From: Lutjanus erythropterus
Lineage: Eukaryota; Chordata; Actinopteri; Lutjaniformes; Lutjanidae
DNA length: 64,000 nucleotides
Assembly: GCA_020091685.1 (NCBI GenBank)
Contig: CM034606.1
Coordinates: 16,771,695 to 16,835,694, forward strand
Reading direction: 5' to 3'
Shown here: positions 1 to 10,619 of the stretch, piece after piece
Numbering within the stretch: position 1 is the first letter of the stretch
How the letters are laid out: every line of letters begins with the position of its first letter
The notes under the pieces: generated by a model
Seen by the model: the letters and a program-made list of their open reading frames with translations, nothing else
What the model was told of the DNA's origin: nothing
Databases searched by the model: none
Position numbers and translations under genes: made by a program

Positions 1-2100
1 AATATTTCATTACTGCAACAAAAGAAGCCCATTAACTGCACTGTAAGAACAGAGTTCAACTGCTGTCCCCCGTATTCACCATGTTTGTCTGCTTTTCTGG
101 CCGCTCTCCAGCTAATTTGATATAACAATGCTCCACAAAACCGCCTCAGGACTTTTTTTAGGTGACAGAAAATTATCAATGATGCCACATGCGCAGCTGA
201 ATGTCAACACCAACTTGACTTGTTTATCAAATATTAAAGCAGTGAATTATGGGCCCCATGCAGAACTTAATGATGATCGGAGTCATTATAACTTCAGCAT
301 CCTTTGTTTTGGCTAATGATTAAATTCCACAACTACTGTATTCAATTTTGGAGAGATTGAATGTGTTTTTCTCGTCTTTTGTGTGAGTTGGCTGGATTCC
401 GGCGTCCATATTGGTACATTTCTGGAAAAGGAGCTGATTTGTATAAGGATATTGTGTTATCATTAGCTGCCATGTCAGGGGGCTTAACATCTTTGCTCTG
501 GAGCTCTCTCATGCACTTAAAGCAAAATCATTATATTAGGACATGATGTTTTTGGTAATATTATTTGAGGGCATGAATAGATACAGTACCTGCCGTATAA
601 CAGGCCTACCAAATATATAAAAATAGGCCATAATATTCTCTGATTTTCAAATTTTATGTTGACCTTTCTGCCTCAAAAGTGCCAATTTATTTTTATGGAT
701 GGTGTGTGTGTGTTTTTGTCAGGAAATATGGTGTTCCAATAAAATAAAAATCCCATCAAATCTAAAAATTGGTAATGTCACAAGAGGAGGGCTCATAGTC
801 AGTGAAAGCGTCACTTTATTGGAATATTTGTCAGGTATATACAACATGCACACACATAATGGTGTAAACAAAAAAAAGAGGATGTGAGTGCTGTGTACTC
901 TGTGTACAACCTGGCACGACTTCTGACATTATCTCCCTCTTCTGTGACACCGGGGTGTCGCCTCATCAATTATTGAACCAGTACTTCATGGTAATACATA
1001 ATTTCTTATCAATTATTCATGATAATGTGTGTGTAGTTTACTTAATTGTGTTATTGACTATCAAAAGTAATTTCCTGAAAATCCTCAAGGACGCAAATTG
1101 AATCAGGCCAACTACTGGTTGTGTGCTCGGCGGTTAAGTATTCTCAATCTGATCAGCTGATCCTTTATTCAGGAGTCATTCTGGTGAGGGGATATTTAGG
1201 AATAATAAATCAATAAATGTATTGCCTGTGATAAACCGCCATGTGAGGAGCCCTGAGGTGATGAGATGATATTTTTTAAAATGTAAATTCCACATTAATA
1301 AATAGCATATATCATGTTTAATGGGGTTTATTAAAATATGCTCCGAGAGAGGAAGAGAAAGAGGAAGAGCGTTCCTAAAAGTAAATAAATAATAAGAGTC
1401 ACGGTTGCTCTCCTCTGCCGGCTTTAAGGGAAACTGATAAATAATGTATCAGAACAGATGGCTGGAGCGAGAGGCAACAGGAGAGGAACATGAGCGACTA
1501 CATCTTTAATTGTTTTAAAGAACATGTCACAACAGGACTGGTGTGTTCCCTGTCTGCTGACGCTACAGATGTGCTAACAGAGTGGAGGGGACAACCACAG
1601 CTCCATCACTGTGTCTGCTGCAGCCTTCACACATCAACATACTGTATTCTGGCACATGGACACATTTACACTGAAAATGGCTGAATAATATTAAAGTGCA
1701 CTTTCACTTTAAAAATCAAAAGAATGAGAGATTGTTTGAGCCCATTACTCACATTATATTGCCAAAATCCTCACCTTCCTGCCAGCAGTTCTACACGTAC
1801 AGTTTACATGCATTAACATTCACAATGTAAGCATCTGTCCTCTTTATGAAAACCAGAGGAAATGTATCAGGATTCACATTATCAAACAGGTCTGTTGTAT
1901 CTTTTTAAGTCCATGAAATAGAGTCCAAGAGTGCACGAAGACACATATAGATCCAAAACCACACTTGTGCTTCTACGGGGACGACAAGGCCCCAAATATT
2001 CTCACAAACAATAATAATTTACTGTCAAATAAATATTTTAATGTTTGCATCCATACATTGTGATATCAGTAAAGTCTCTCCCAGGCTGTTTCTGGAGTCA
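1..2100. other. DRGX downstream flank, no gene seen
   Basis: AT-rich intergenic DNA past the DRGX stop codon. Short open frames here have no recognisable domain and no plausible splice context. The DRGX 3' UTR should run into the right part of this stretch. On the minus strand an ATTAAA sits at 2042-2037, about 170 nt after the stop, and is a possible polyadenylation signal; I see no AATAAA in this frame of distance. The part at about 950-1500 looks like conserved non-coding sequence and is listed separately. Confidence 0.5.
950..1500. promoter_or_regulatory. candidate conserved non-coding element 3' of DRGX
   Basis: This stretch mixes AT-rich homeodomain-type core sites (TAATTG, ATTA, CAATAAA) with GC-containing words, has no simple repeat, and resembles none of the repeat families seen elsewhere in the window. 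That is the usual texture of vertebrate developmental enhancers. It lies about 0.7-1.3 kb beyond the DRGX stop codon. Conservation is inferred from texture only. Confidence 0.3.
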
Positions 2101-2210
2101 GTCAGTCAGTAGTTGTGCTTAGTTGCTCATAGGACCAGAGAAGGGGCGTAATAACAGGCACAATCACACAGATTTAGAGCATCGGTACGTCCACATTCAT
2201 GTCCAGCACC

Positions 2211-2578
2211 TCACTTTTTCTCCAGCGGTTCCTTGGAGCAGTGAGGATGTTTGTCAGGACTGCTGCCCAGGACCGGGACCTTGTTGGCTGGACTGGGACT
2301 GGAGCTGTCTCCGCCTCTTCCCACGGTGCCGGGCACCTCGATGACAGGGCCCACCGTGGGCCTCGCCACCCCGCCGACTCCAGACAGAACTCCCACGCCG
2401 GCACCGGGCCCAGTCGCCGCGCCGAGCAGGTTGGCAGACTGCAGCACAGCCTCCGAGTGCTCACGGGCCTTCATGCGAAGGGCGGCAACGCTGGCTGTGC
2501 GGTTGCCCTGACAACCGTAAGGTGGCAGGAAGGACAAGCCCATGGGGTCAGAGACACAGCAGGAGCACAAACCATTAC
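2211..2578 (-). CDS. drgx: DRGX last coding exon with OAR motif
   Basis: The acceptor ...TTTCCCAG precedes 2578 and the TGA stop is at 2213-2211. The exon begins in phase 1 and encodes [20 protein letters not shown], a segment highly similar to vertebrate DRGX, then the OAR-type motif, then about 70 residues rich in G/A/V/P/S ending EPLEKK. OAR motifs in paired-like factors modulate transactivation. The GC-rich tail is open in several frames on both strands; those are shadows of this exon. Confidence 0.93.
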
Positions 2579-5500
2579 CTGGGAAATAAGAAAAGTGGGA
2601 CCCGTGGTGAGTAGAGGCAGACAGAGACGTCAATATTTGTATCTGTCTTCAATCAACAGAATCATCTGTCTCTGTATTTGTATTCAGACAGAGGACCAGA
2701 AGTAGGTGTGGTTTACAACGGAGGTAACGTTAAATCAGGCATGTGTTTTATTTTCTAACGTAATGTTTAATGCTGTGCCTACAAAGCATCATATTGATGT
2801 ATACTGTCATATTATTAAAGGAAAAATCTGTAATATATTTACAGGAATAAATCATAAAATGACTCCAATCTGTCCTCAGAGATCAAGGAAACATGTTAAG
2901 TTGAAAGACTCGCTTCCCTGACATTAAACACTACAGTTGTGGTGTGTCCTTTTGAGATTTCTATTGCAGGTCGGAAAAACTTTTTTTTTTTTTTTTTTTT
3001 TAATTAGAGCTACAATTAATGCCAGATTTTCTCCCAAATGAGTAAGTGTCTCTTTATGAGTAGTAAGAAATCATTAATAATCTTTTAGGAGGAGTAGATG
3101 TTTATAACATTTAAATTGAGCAATATTTTAATGGAGTCTGGCTGGCAGTGAGACAGGCATCCACTTGACTCAAAGTCCAGAGTGAGTATTTTCAAGGCTT
3201 TTGTTTGCAGGATAATGGGCTTAACTTTACATTGACAGACAACTGACAGTTATAAACAGACATCTGACAGTGGAGGACTCATCTTCCCTTATTATTGTCA
3301 ATTTATGTTGTTGCGCTCGTCTTGCGCTCCTGCAGTGTTACTGCAGCCTGCCTGAGCTTCCACGAGTCTGGGGAAGAGGGGGCAGGGAGAAACAACATAG
3401 ATGGCTCTTACTTGCTATTTGGACTGCAGTACTAATTTTTCCATGCGCAGCTGCAACATTTTTCTCCTTTAAATCAAGGCAAATCTTTTAATTTCTAACC
3501 TAATATTCACTGACAATGCAATTGTTGTGCCTACAAAGCATCAGAATGATTTCATATCGGCATATGATTAAATATTTACATTTATATTTCCTCTTACTGT
3601 TTCATTGATCTTCTTTCATTTCATTCGTTTCATTCTTTTTATGTCTTACTAAACTAAATTTTATGAAATGTCTGGAACCTATGGTGGAATATTAAAAGTC
3701 AGATATACAAGACTTTTTTCCAAATAATAATGAGCAATACTTGGACAGAATAAATATCCGTTTCCATCACATTATTTGTGCTTTTCTGAATAATGTATTT
3801 GGATTTGTGTGCATCCCTAGTGGTGAGACTACTAAAAACCATCATCACATGATTATTATCACCGTCTCTATTTGCCAATTAATGAGAATTGTATTTACCT
3901 TTGAGTGTGGCGACCTGTGAGAGGGCCTGGGCGTAGGTGGCAGAGTTGAGGAGGGTGCCTGGTATACAAGATGGGAAGAACGGACCACTTGGACCCACTG
4001 TCCTGTTGATACTGGAGAAAACAGACATATTGTATCAATTATCTTGTAAAAAATTTAAACTGACAAATTATTCTATTAAAGCAGCTACATTTCTTGAAAT
4101 ATCTTGAGCTGTTTTCTACACTGACACTGCAGAGCTGTTTTTTCTGTGGCTTTGAATGTTTCGTAACCATTTTAATTGGAAGAGTATTAAGGATGCAGCG
4201 CAATAAACAGAAATTATCTAGATGTAGAGCTGCAACGATTGGACGATAATCGATTAGTTGTAAACTATTAAATTAATCACCAACTATTTTAATAATCCAT
4301 TAATTTTTTTAAAATCTTTTTCTTTCTTTTTTTGAATGAAAATTCTCTGATTTCAGCTTCTTAAATGTGAATGTTTTACGGTTATTTTACTCCTTTATGA
4401 CAGTAAACTGAATATCTTTGGATTGTTGGCAAAACAAGACATTAGAGGACGTCATCTTGGACTTTGAGAAACACTGATCAACACTTTCTAACATTTTATA
4501 GACCAAACAGCTAATCGATTATTCGAGAAAATGATCAACAGATTAATCAATAATGAAAATTATTGTTAGTTGCACCCCTATCTAGATGGCTTTCAGAGTT
4601 TTGTGTTGGTAATTATTGATGGAAAGGATATTGTCTCCTATTTGTTTTCATCACCCAGATACACCAGTCTGCTAATCCTTCTCCCACCAACAGGATACTG
4701 ATTCACGACAATAGCAGCAACAACAATCATCCGTCTTGTCTCACCTCTGCTGCATCTCCAGCGGTTCTTTCTGTTTCCTGCTGTGGTCCACTGGGGACTG
4801 AGAGTTGATGCTGCGAGACGGAGGAGTGCCCTCGCTCATCTGCTCTTTGCCTCCTTCAGGGTCGGTGCTCCCTCGCTCCGTCTTCCTCCACTTTGCTCTG
4901 CGGTTCTGAAACCAAACCTTCACAAGAAAATAAATTAATAAATAAAAGGAAAGACAAAACGCAAAAGCGATTAAATTAAATGACTAATTAAAACAGGAAT
5001 ATCGCTGCATTTCTTGACACATTAGCAGTTGCATCCATTTATTTTATTTTACTGAATGCAGCTTTATATCAGATTTATAGTCAGATTGTTGAATTTCTCT
5101 TGCATAGACTTTTGGCAAATCACAGGCAAATGCAAACATAAAGGTATAATAGCTAATATATTTTCTTAAAGGTACTACAAGGACTTTTTAACTGGTTATG
5201 AAACAGTCTCAAGTAATTACTGGTGCCTCAGTATGACCTAGATAGACAAAAGACACCATCTGTGAGAAGTCTGGCTATTTCTATATGGTTATACTTAATG
5301 TCTGCCATCAGGTCGGATTCTCCTTGAAATCAGATGAAACGAGTCTGTGTTTATATTTTCCCAGCCGAGGTTACAGTGAGTAGTATGTTAGCTAGTTAAA
5401 AAGAAACAGGAGGAGATTTTTATTTAGTTCATTTTTTTTTTTTTGACATTATATTTTGTGGCTTTCACAGTAGAAAAAAGTCATTGTAGCAGCTTTTAAA

Positions 5501-8410
5501 AAAGTATGTGTTGACTCATAAAGATAATCCAATCCAATTAAAGCTGCAGCGATTAATCAATTAATCATTAATGAATAAAATATTAAATTACTTGCCACTA
5601 TTTTGAAAAGTCAAAATTCTCTGATTACAGCTTAATGTGAATATTTTCTGCTTTCTTTACTCCTTTATGAAAATAAACAGAATATTTTTGGGTTGCTGGC
5701 AAAACAAGACATTTGAGGATGTATTCTTGTGCTTTGGGAAACACTAAGCGACATTTTTCGCCACGTTCTGACATTTTATGAACCAAAAAACATTGAGAAA
5801 ATAATAGACAGATTAATTGACATAAAAATAATCATTAGTTGCAGCCTTACTGAATTTCTTTATTTTCTCATTATTTTTCTGTTCTTGGGACGTTTTACCA
5901 ACCCACAACATCGCTATTTAACGTCCTGGGAATGAGACCGAAAAAAGTCAACTATCTTTCTGGTGCATTTACGAACAGCTGACAAGTCCTGCTGATTCTA
6001 CCTTTAAAACTGCATTTCCTTGCACTTTTGCAGTTTGCATCCATTTATTTTCTTTATTCATATCCACAACCAAATCTTTGAATTTCTCTTGCATATTCTT
6101 TTGGCATATCACAGACAAACAAATGCAAACTTAAAGGCACAATATGTAATATTTAAAAAAAAAAAAGCAATGTATAGACACATAAAAACAGTGTCTCTCA
6201 AACATCACGTATTATCCAGTTGAAGTGTGTGGAGGTGTCTGTATCTGCAGAGAACCTGCCCTCTGCCTGAATTTCCTTATTCTCTCATTAGTTTGCTTTG
6301 ATCAGGACATTTTACCAAACTAAAACGTCAGCATTTGATGTCCTGTCAGTGAGACTCAACAATCAGCTATCTTTCTGGTGCATTTATGAACAGCTTGGAC
6401 AAATCTTGATTCTATCTCTAAAATTAGAATATTGCTGCTCTTCCTGGCATATTTGCATCCATTTATTTTATTTACTAAATGCAGTTTCATATCCATGCCA
6501 AATTTTGGAATTTCACTTGCATATTCTTTTTGCAGACCACAGACAAACAAATGCAAACTTAAAGGTACAATATGCAATATTTTCCTTTAAAAAATAAATA
6601 AAAATTCTATAGACTATATAAAAAAATCCCTGTATCTGTATCTGCAGAGACCCTGCCATCTGCCTGCATGTCCTTATTTGCTCATTATTGTCCTTACTTT
6701 CTAATTATTTTACTGTGTTTTATCATTTTACTCACCCAAAGCGTGTGTATTTGACACCCTGGGAATGAGGCTAAACAATCAACTACATTTCTGGTGCATT
6801 TATGAACAGCTCGGACAAATCCTACTAATTCTACCTTTAAGTTTCTCTGTTTGCTCTATTTGCTTTGCTCTGTCTCATACATCAAGAGATGCTTGAACGC
6901 GTCACAGCAGCACTCTAATGTCCCACAGTCCCTGACTTATCCCAAAAACTTCCCCATTCATGCACACAGCTGAGAACATATAGCCAAGTTCTGGTGTCTT
7001 AATCGAATGAAGGTCACTGCCTATAACAACATTTAATTGAGCAATTTTTCATTATCATATTTTAATGACTTCCCACTGACAGTTGTGCTGCCCGAGAGAG
7101 AGGCAGCTATGATGAAGTCGTTTATTTCCCTATTTAGTGATTGTTTGACAACATCAGATTCGATTAGGACTTGCTTCTAGCAGGCATTAATCATGATGTG
7201 TGAATGGAGGTTAGAGCCGGTGTGCATGTGCTCTGCATCCCTCCTATTGTAGCAGAGGTATAAATGATGTCAACAGCCAAACAAAACACATGCATTCATT
7301 CGGCATAAAGAAAGGACAACATTTTGGTGGCAGGACAACAATACAACCAATGGACTTATCTCACCCCTGCACCTTCCAGCTAGAAGTCGCGCCCCCCCCC
7401 AACACGCACACCCTTCTCTGAATGGGCTATAATTGCTCCATTAATCTCAATTTGCGGCGTGCTCTTAATGCGGGGGAGGCCCATTGACACTTTACAAAAA
7501 GGGGGGCAACAACACTACAACAGAAAGGAAATTTATTTTCTAATAATAATGTAAGTTTAATATCCCTGCATACTGCGCTGGATTCATGTTCAGATTTAAT
7601 AATAGGAATGTGGTAATCGGATTAGGAGGGGAATAATTTGTTTACAATCCCTAATTTACAGCGCTGGATTCCATTATCAAGCCCGCCATTGGGTTTAAGC
7701 GATAGTAAGATGACCCTGGGGAACAAAAGGCAAACTATTATATTTCCCACAATTAGATCTGCGCGCACAACAAAACCCAAAAGCAAATCTGGAATGCAGG
7801 AAATTACATACAGGACACATAACTTAATTACATCTGGCCAAGTTTATAACGGCGCATATGTGCAGGGCAGCAGCAGAATATAAATTGCCAAATTTAAGGT
7901 GTGTTTTTTTTGGTGTGTGTTTGTGTTTTAAAGTGTGTGTGTGGAGGCTGCAGGGTTTGCCCTCTTTTAAACTAAAGAAGCTTACATCGTTTTCGTGTCT
8001 GCGTTACGGTGAAGAGATCTGCATGGATGATGTATTCCTACCTTTGAGACGCGGACAAATTAGTGAGGAACATTATCGCTGGTTAATTATGAATGACCGA
8101 TTAATCAAGCTAATCTAATATTCACCATTATGTTGATGTTATTAAAGTGCATCGCCGGAATGACAGAGTGGCTTAATTTAGCCTCTCTCGCATGGTCAAA
8201 CGTGCCCAGGACACGTTCCTGTGCTGCAGCCTCACCTGCACCCTGGCCTCCGTCAGGTTGATCTTCATGGCCAGCTCCTCCCGGGTGAACACATCCGGGT
8301 AGTGAGTCTGCGCGAACACTGCCTCCAAAGCCTCCAACTGCACCGACACAAAACACCAGTTAGACTTTCAATAAGTTTATTTTCTATTAATGATTGATTA
8401 ATTGTACTCT

Positions 8411-8445
<35 letters not shown>

Positions 8446-9841
8446 CTTCACTAATTCCCATCATCCTAATCAAGTCTATGCTGTTTAAAAATATAAAACT
8501 TTTAAACTCTCTAATACATTTGAGGGATAACAGACTAAGAGATGAAATAAGTAAAGTAGGCTTAAATATTTCACGCAGGGCCTAACATCGATTTTCCTGG
8601 AGGGCAATTTTACGCATGATCCTCTAAAGGACAAACACTAATTTATATGTTTTCCTAATCATGTATTTCTATTTTCATATGTGTGAAGCGATTGTCCTAT
8701 TTTCTTTAAACTTTTTATTCCATCAAGCCATTTATAAAGGCTTTAATTGTCTATCTGGAAACTCTCTGCCAAAGTCCTTCGTTTTGAAAACTTTGCCAAT
8801 TGTTTTATTCTTTTCCTGCATATTTAATAAATGCCTGAAGTGTAAGCTATTTCTATTCTGAATAATAATTACCTGTTGCAACGTAAATGTTGTTCTGTTT
8901 CTGCGCTGTTTTCTGCGTAGAAATCCATCATCGAAATCAGCCGGGGCGTGGTTGCCAAAACCGCTTGAATTCACTGGAAAAAAAAGTTTGTCAAAGAGAA
9001 TTCAGTCATTTAATAAAATGTAGTTTACAATTCATGTGTTTGCATTTAAATTAATTTAGTAAATATGTTGAAAAATTAAACTTGGATTCGACGTTTAAAG
9101 GAAAGAAACGCAGGAGGAAAAACTATAAATACTGGCCAAAGCAGACAAGATTAGGGGATTTATTCTCTGGCACATTTTGTGTTTCCATTAGTTGCATGAA
9201 ACATTGATGTCGGGTGTCTGAGGGGAGCCATGACGGACTAAGAGGCATGACACCCAACATCTGTGCCCGGGACAAAACGCCCCTTCTGCCCCGGGGCCAA
9301 ACCACCAGCGCTTCTCGCCAAAACAGCCAGCAGATTGACACAACAGAGGGGAAATCAGACTTAACCCTTTAAATCCACTTTTGAATTTGTGGGAAAGCGG
9401 AAATAGTCGTTGATTTAGGCTGGTAGGAATGTTTAAGAAGGGGGATAAAACGTCCGAATTATTTGAGTTTAAATTTTTAAACATGGATAATATGTTTTTA
9501 TATTGCGATCAAATCTTTTAATTTATCCCTACTTAAAATCTGTTTTTCATTAGTAGGCCTGTGTCACTTTCACTCTCGACTAAAGATGATCATAAAAAAT
9601 AAGAAAAAGAAAACATCTGTTCAGGCCTTTTGTCGCTCCTCCAACAACAAAACACACTTTGTGCACGCAAGTGCGCAGCCCGAACATCGCCAAACTTTTC
9701 AGACTCTCGCTTTAAAGACGAACATTTGAAAATAACTAAATCAACCGAAAACGATGTTTGAAAAAGCAGAAGAGAGAACTCACATGTGTTGGAGCGACAG
9801 CACTCTCCGTCCAGCTGAGGCGGACAGTGAAAGTAGAACAT
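2211..9841 (-). CDS. drgx: DRGX, dorsal root ganglia homeobox protein (paired-like)
   Basis: Six coding exons on the minus strand: 9841-9784, 8973-8873, 8337-8236, 4917-4745, 4011-3899 and 2578-2211 (58+101+102+173+113+368 = 915 nt, 304 aa plus TGA). All introns are GT-AG and the phases join. The protein starts [12 protein letters not shown], as in known DRGX. The homeodomain covers about residues 42-101, with Q50 and N51 in [12 protein letters not shown], and is cut by an intron between Q46 and V47, typical of paired-like genes. An OAR-type motif ([17 protein letters not shown]) lies near residues 212-228. The family acts in the nucleus as a DNA-binding regulator of dorsal root ganglion and dorsal horn sensory neuron development. 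The C-terminus after the OAR motif is rich in G, V, A and P and makes the protein longer than human DRGX (about 263 aa). Its orientation and position beside ERCC6 match the human locus. Confidence 0.95.
2981..3001. repeat. poly-T run (21 nt)
   Basis: Uninterrupted T tract inside the DRGX intron between exons 5 and 6, at the edge of a dispersed repeat copy. It may be the A-tail of an old retroelement insertion on the minus strand. Confidence 0.8.
3010..3480 (+). repeat. dispersed repeat, copy 1 of a family shared with 32.2-32.6 kb
   Basis: Sequence such as TTGACAGACAACTGACAG, followed by TTATAAACAG, TTATTGTCAATTTATG and a TCTGGGGA segment, recurs in the same order at 32205-32585. A weaker part appears near 20640-20700 and 21020-21050. 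A shared word TGTGCCTACAAAGCATCA occurs both before (about 2777) and after (about 3521) this copy, which suggests a local duplication with a spacing of about 745 bp. The family is not identified. Confidence 0.65.
3899..4011 (-). CDS. drgx: DRGX coding exon 5
   Basis: The acceptor CTCCAG is before 4011 and the donor GTAAAT after 3899. In frame it encodes [18 protein letters not shown] followed by [20 protein letters not shown], which matches the linker of vertebrate DRGX between the homeodomain and the OAR exon. The exon is too short and too split in phase to stand out as an open frame. Confidence 0.93.
4225..4580. mobile_element. hAT-type MITE with 8-bp target duplication (DRGX intron)
   Basis: The element runs from TAGAGCTGCAACGATT to GTTAGTTGCACCCCTA, imperfect terminal inverted repeats of a very common teleost non-autonomous element. 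It is flanked by an exact 8-bp direct repeat TCTAGATG at 4217-4224 and 4581-4588. Eight-base duplications and these ends are typical of the hAT superfamily. There is no coding capacity. Confidence 0.85.
4745..4917 (-). CDS. drgx: DRGX exon 4, homeodomain recognition helix
   Basis: The acceptor TTGTGAAG is before 4917 and the donor GTGAGA after 4745. It encodes [16 protein letters not shown], the third (recognition) helix of the homeodomain starting at V47, then a polar linker with [19 protein letters not shown]50 is the paired-like class residue and N51 is the invariant DNA-contact asparagine. The upstream intron, 4918-8235, is the large one and holds most of the repeats of this gene. Confidence 0.96.
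4985..5150 (+). repeat. partial unit of the 415-bp repeat
   Basis: The words GCATCCATTTATTTTATTT, GAATTTCTCTTGCATA and CACAGGCAAATGCAAAC occur here in the same order as in the tandem units at 5851-6843. This is a diverged, detached partial copy. Confidence 0.6.
5165..5500 (+). repeat. dispersed repeat shared with 19.0-19.7 kb
   Basis: From the GGTACTACAAGGACTTTTTA word through CAGTCTC, TGGTGCCTC, GAAATCAGATGAAACGAGTC and TTTTCCCAGCC to ATTATATTTTGTGG, the order of words matches 19025-19166 plus 19495-19690. That second copy is split by a MITE. The family is not identified. Confidence 0.7.
5539..5849 (+). mobile_element. hAT-type MITE, second copy in the same DRGX intron
   Basis: The left end is TAAAGCTGCAGCGATTAATC and the right end ATCATTAGTTGCAGCCTTA. 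Internal words such as ATTCTCTGATTACAGC and AAAACAAGACATTTGAGGA match the copy at 4225-4580. No clear target duplication remains, so it is older or its ends are eroded. Confidence 0.75.
5851..6843 (+). repeat. tandem array of about 2.4 units, period about 415 bp
   Basis: The marker TTTCTGGTGCATTTA recurs at about 5957, 6370 and 6789 (spacings about 413 and 419). GCAAACTTAAAGG followed by CACAATATG or TACAATATG recurs at about 6127 and 6553. Each unit also carries ACAGCT.GGACAAATC and a CATCCATTTATTT block. A single dispersed copy of the same unit is at 11570-11765, so an interspersed element seems to have been amplified in tandem here. Confidence 0.75.
7080..7900. promoter_or_regulatory. candidate conserved enhancer in DRGX intron 3
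   Basis: Unique-looking sequence between repeat-rich DNA and exon 3. It contains runs such as GGGCTATAATTGCTCCATTA, TTAATCTCAATTTGCGGC and CTTAATTACATCTGGCC, with many TAATTA/ATTA homeodomain cores embedded in GC-containing context. Within a homeobox gene intron, this is what deeply conserved non-coding elements look like. A C-run (about 7388-7398) interrupts it. Conservation is an inference. Confidence 0.4.
8236..8337 (-). CDS. drgx: DRGX exon 3, homeodomain helices 1-2
   Basis: A 102-nt, 34-codon exon in phase 0, with CAG before 8337 and GTGAGG after 8236. It encodes [20 protein letters not shown] and then [14 protein letters not shown], the middle of a paired-like homeodomain identical in style to vertebrate DRGX. 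Confidence 0.95.
8409..8445. repeat. (TTTC)n microsatellite
   Basis: About nine TTTC tetranucleotides in the intron between DRGX exons 2 and 3, starting about 70 bp from exon 3. Confidence 0.9.
8873..8973 (-). CDS. drgx: DRGX exon 2, homeodomain N-terminal arm
   Basis: The acceptor TTTTCCAG is before 8973 and the donor GTAATT after 8873. It encodes [20 protein letters not shown] and then [13 protein letters not shown]: the acidic leader and basic arm of the homeodomain. It joins the start exon in phase 1. Confidence 0.94.
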
Positions 9842-9871
9842 CCTGACGCGTCTCTGAGCTGCGAACTCAAC
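9784..9871 (-). CDS. drgx: DRGX start exon (coding part 9784-9841)
   Basis: ATG at 9841-9839 opens [19 protein letters not shown], close to the known DRGX N-terminus. The donor GTGAGT follows 9784. Just upstream of the ATG, TTTTGTCTCTGTTCCAG ends at 9872 as a good acceptor, so the exon probably starts at 9871 with 30 nt of 5' UTR and the transcript begins in an upstream non-coding exon. Confidence 0.9.
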
Positions 9872-10018
9872 CTGGAACAGAGACAAAAGTTTCAGCCCGG
9901 AGCCACGGAGCAGACACAGCTGATTCAGATCTGTGGTGGGAGAATTAACACGTTAAATCGTCCTAGAGAAGAAGAGGCGGATTGAAAGTTGACGCGAGAG
10001 AGCAGAGCGTCATCCTAC

Positions 10019-10110
10019 CTGCGGAGAGTGAGGATGCTGATGTGAGTGACTTCCCGCTCAGAGAGGAGGCTGCTGCACTTCCTCTGACTCTCTGACTCTG
10101 TGTCTGTCTG
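10019..10110 (-). other. drgx: probable DRGX 5' UTR exon, start not fixed
   Basis: On the minus strand CTCTCCGCAG ends at 10019 and is followed by the donor-like GTAGGA, about 150 nt upstream of the acceptor at 9872. This fits a non-coding first exon. Its 5' end cannot be set from sequence; the right boundary given is arbitrary and the CA microsatellite at 10149-10201 lies just beyond. Confidence 0.4.
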
Positions 10111-10146
10111 GGAGTGTCCACATCTCTGGCTCCCCCTCTCTCTCCC

Positions 10147-10148
<2 letters not shown>

Positions 10149-10201
<53 letters not shown>
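10149..10201. repeat. (CA)n microsatellite near the DRGX 5' end
   Basis: About 26 uninterrupted CA units lie roughly 130 bp upstream (minus-strand sense) of the putative first-exon donor, probably in or near the DRGX promoter. Confidence 0.95.
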
Positions 10202-10207
<6 letters not shown>

Positions 10208-10374
10208 GCACGCTCACATCTCTCTGTGTCTCTCTCTGGGAGTGTCCAGATGTCTCTATAACTGTATAACTGTCTACAGAGTGTTAAGGCTTTCAGCTAG
10301 TGTCGCAGAATCTCACGCCTAATTGGTCCTAATCGGATTATCACGGCTTTGTCTCTCTCACCCCCAACCCCTGG

Positions 10375-10408
10375 TGTGTGTGTGCGCGCGCGCGCGTGTG
10401 TGTGTGTC
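10375..10408. repeat. alternating TG/CG tract (Z-DNA-prone)
   Basis: GTGTGTGTGTG runs into a CGCGCGCGCG core and back into TGTGTGTGTG: 34 bp of strict purine-pyrimidine alternation with a CG centre. It lies about 350 bp upstream of the putative DRGX first exon. Confidence 0.85.
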
Positions 10409-10619
10409 AGAGAAAGATAGAAAAAGAAAGAGACAGGGGGAGAGGGGAGATATACCCAGGGTGGCAAACGGCAGCTCTGCTCTGGTGCCAAAAAAATTCA
10501 TCACAAGTGATTGTTATTCCAGAGTCAAGCATATTCCCTAACCATAAACATGCACACATACCCGCTGCACTTTTTATTTGGTTCTTTCATATATTAAAAA
10601 AAGGAGGATGACTGCTTTT

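Noticed and set aside
2199-2705. 168-codon plus-strand open frame
   Set aside because: It is antisense to the GC-rich last exon of DRGX and has no domain or splice context.
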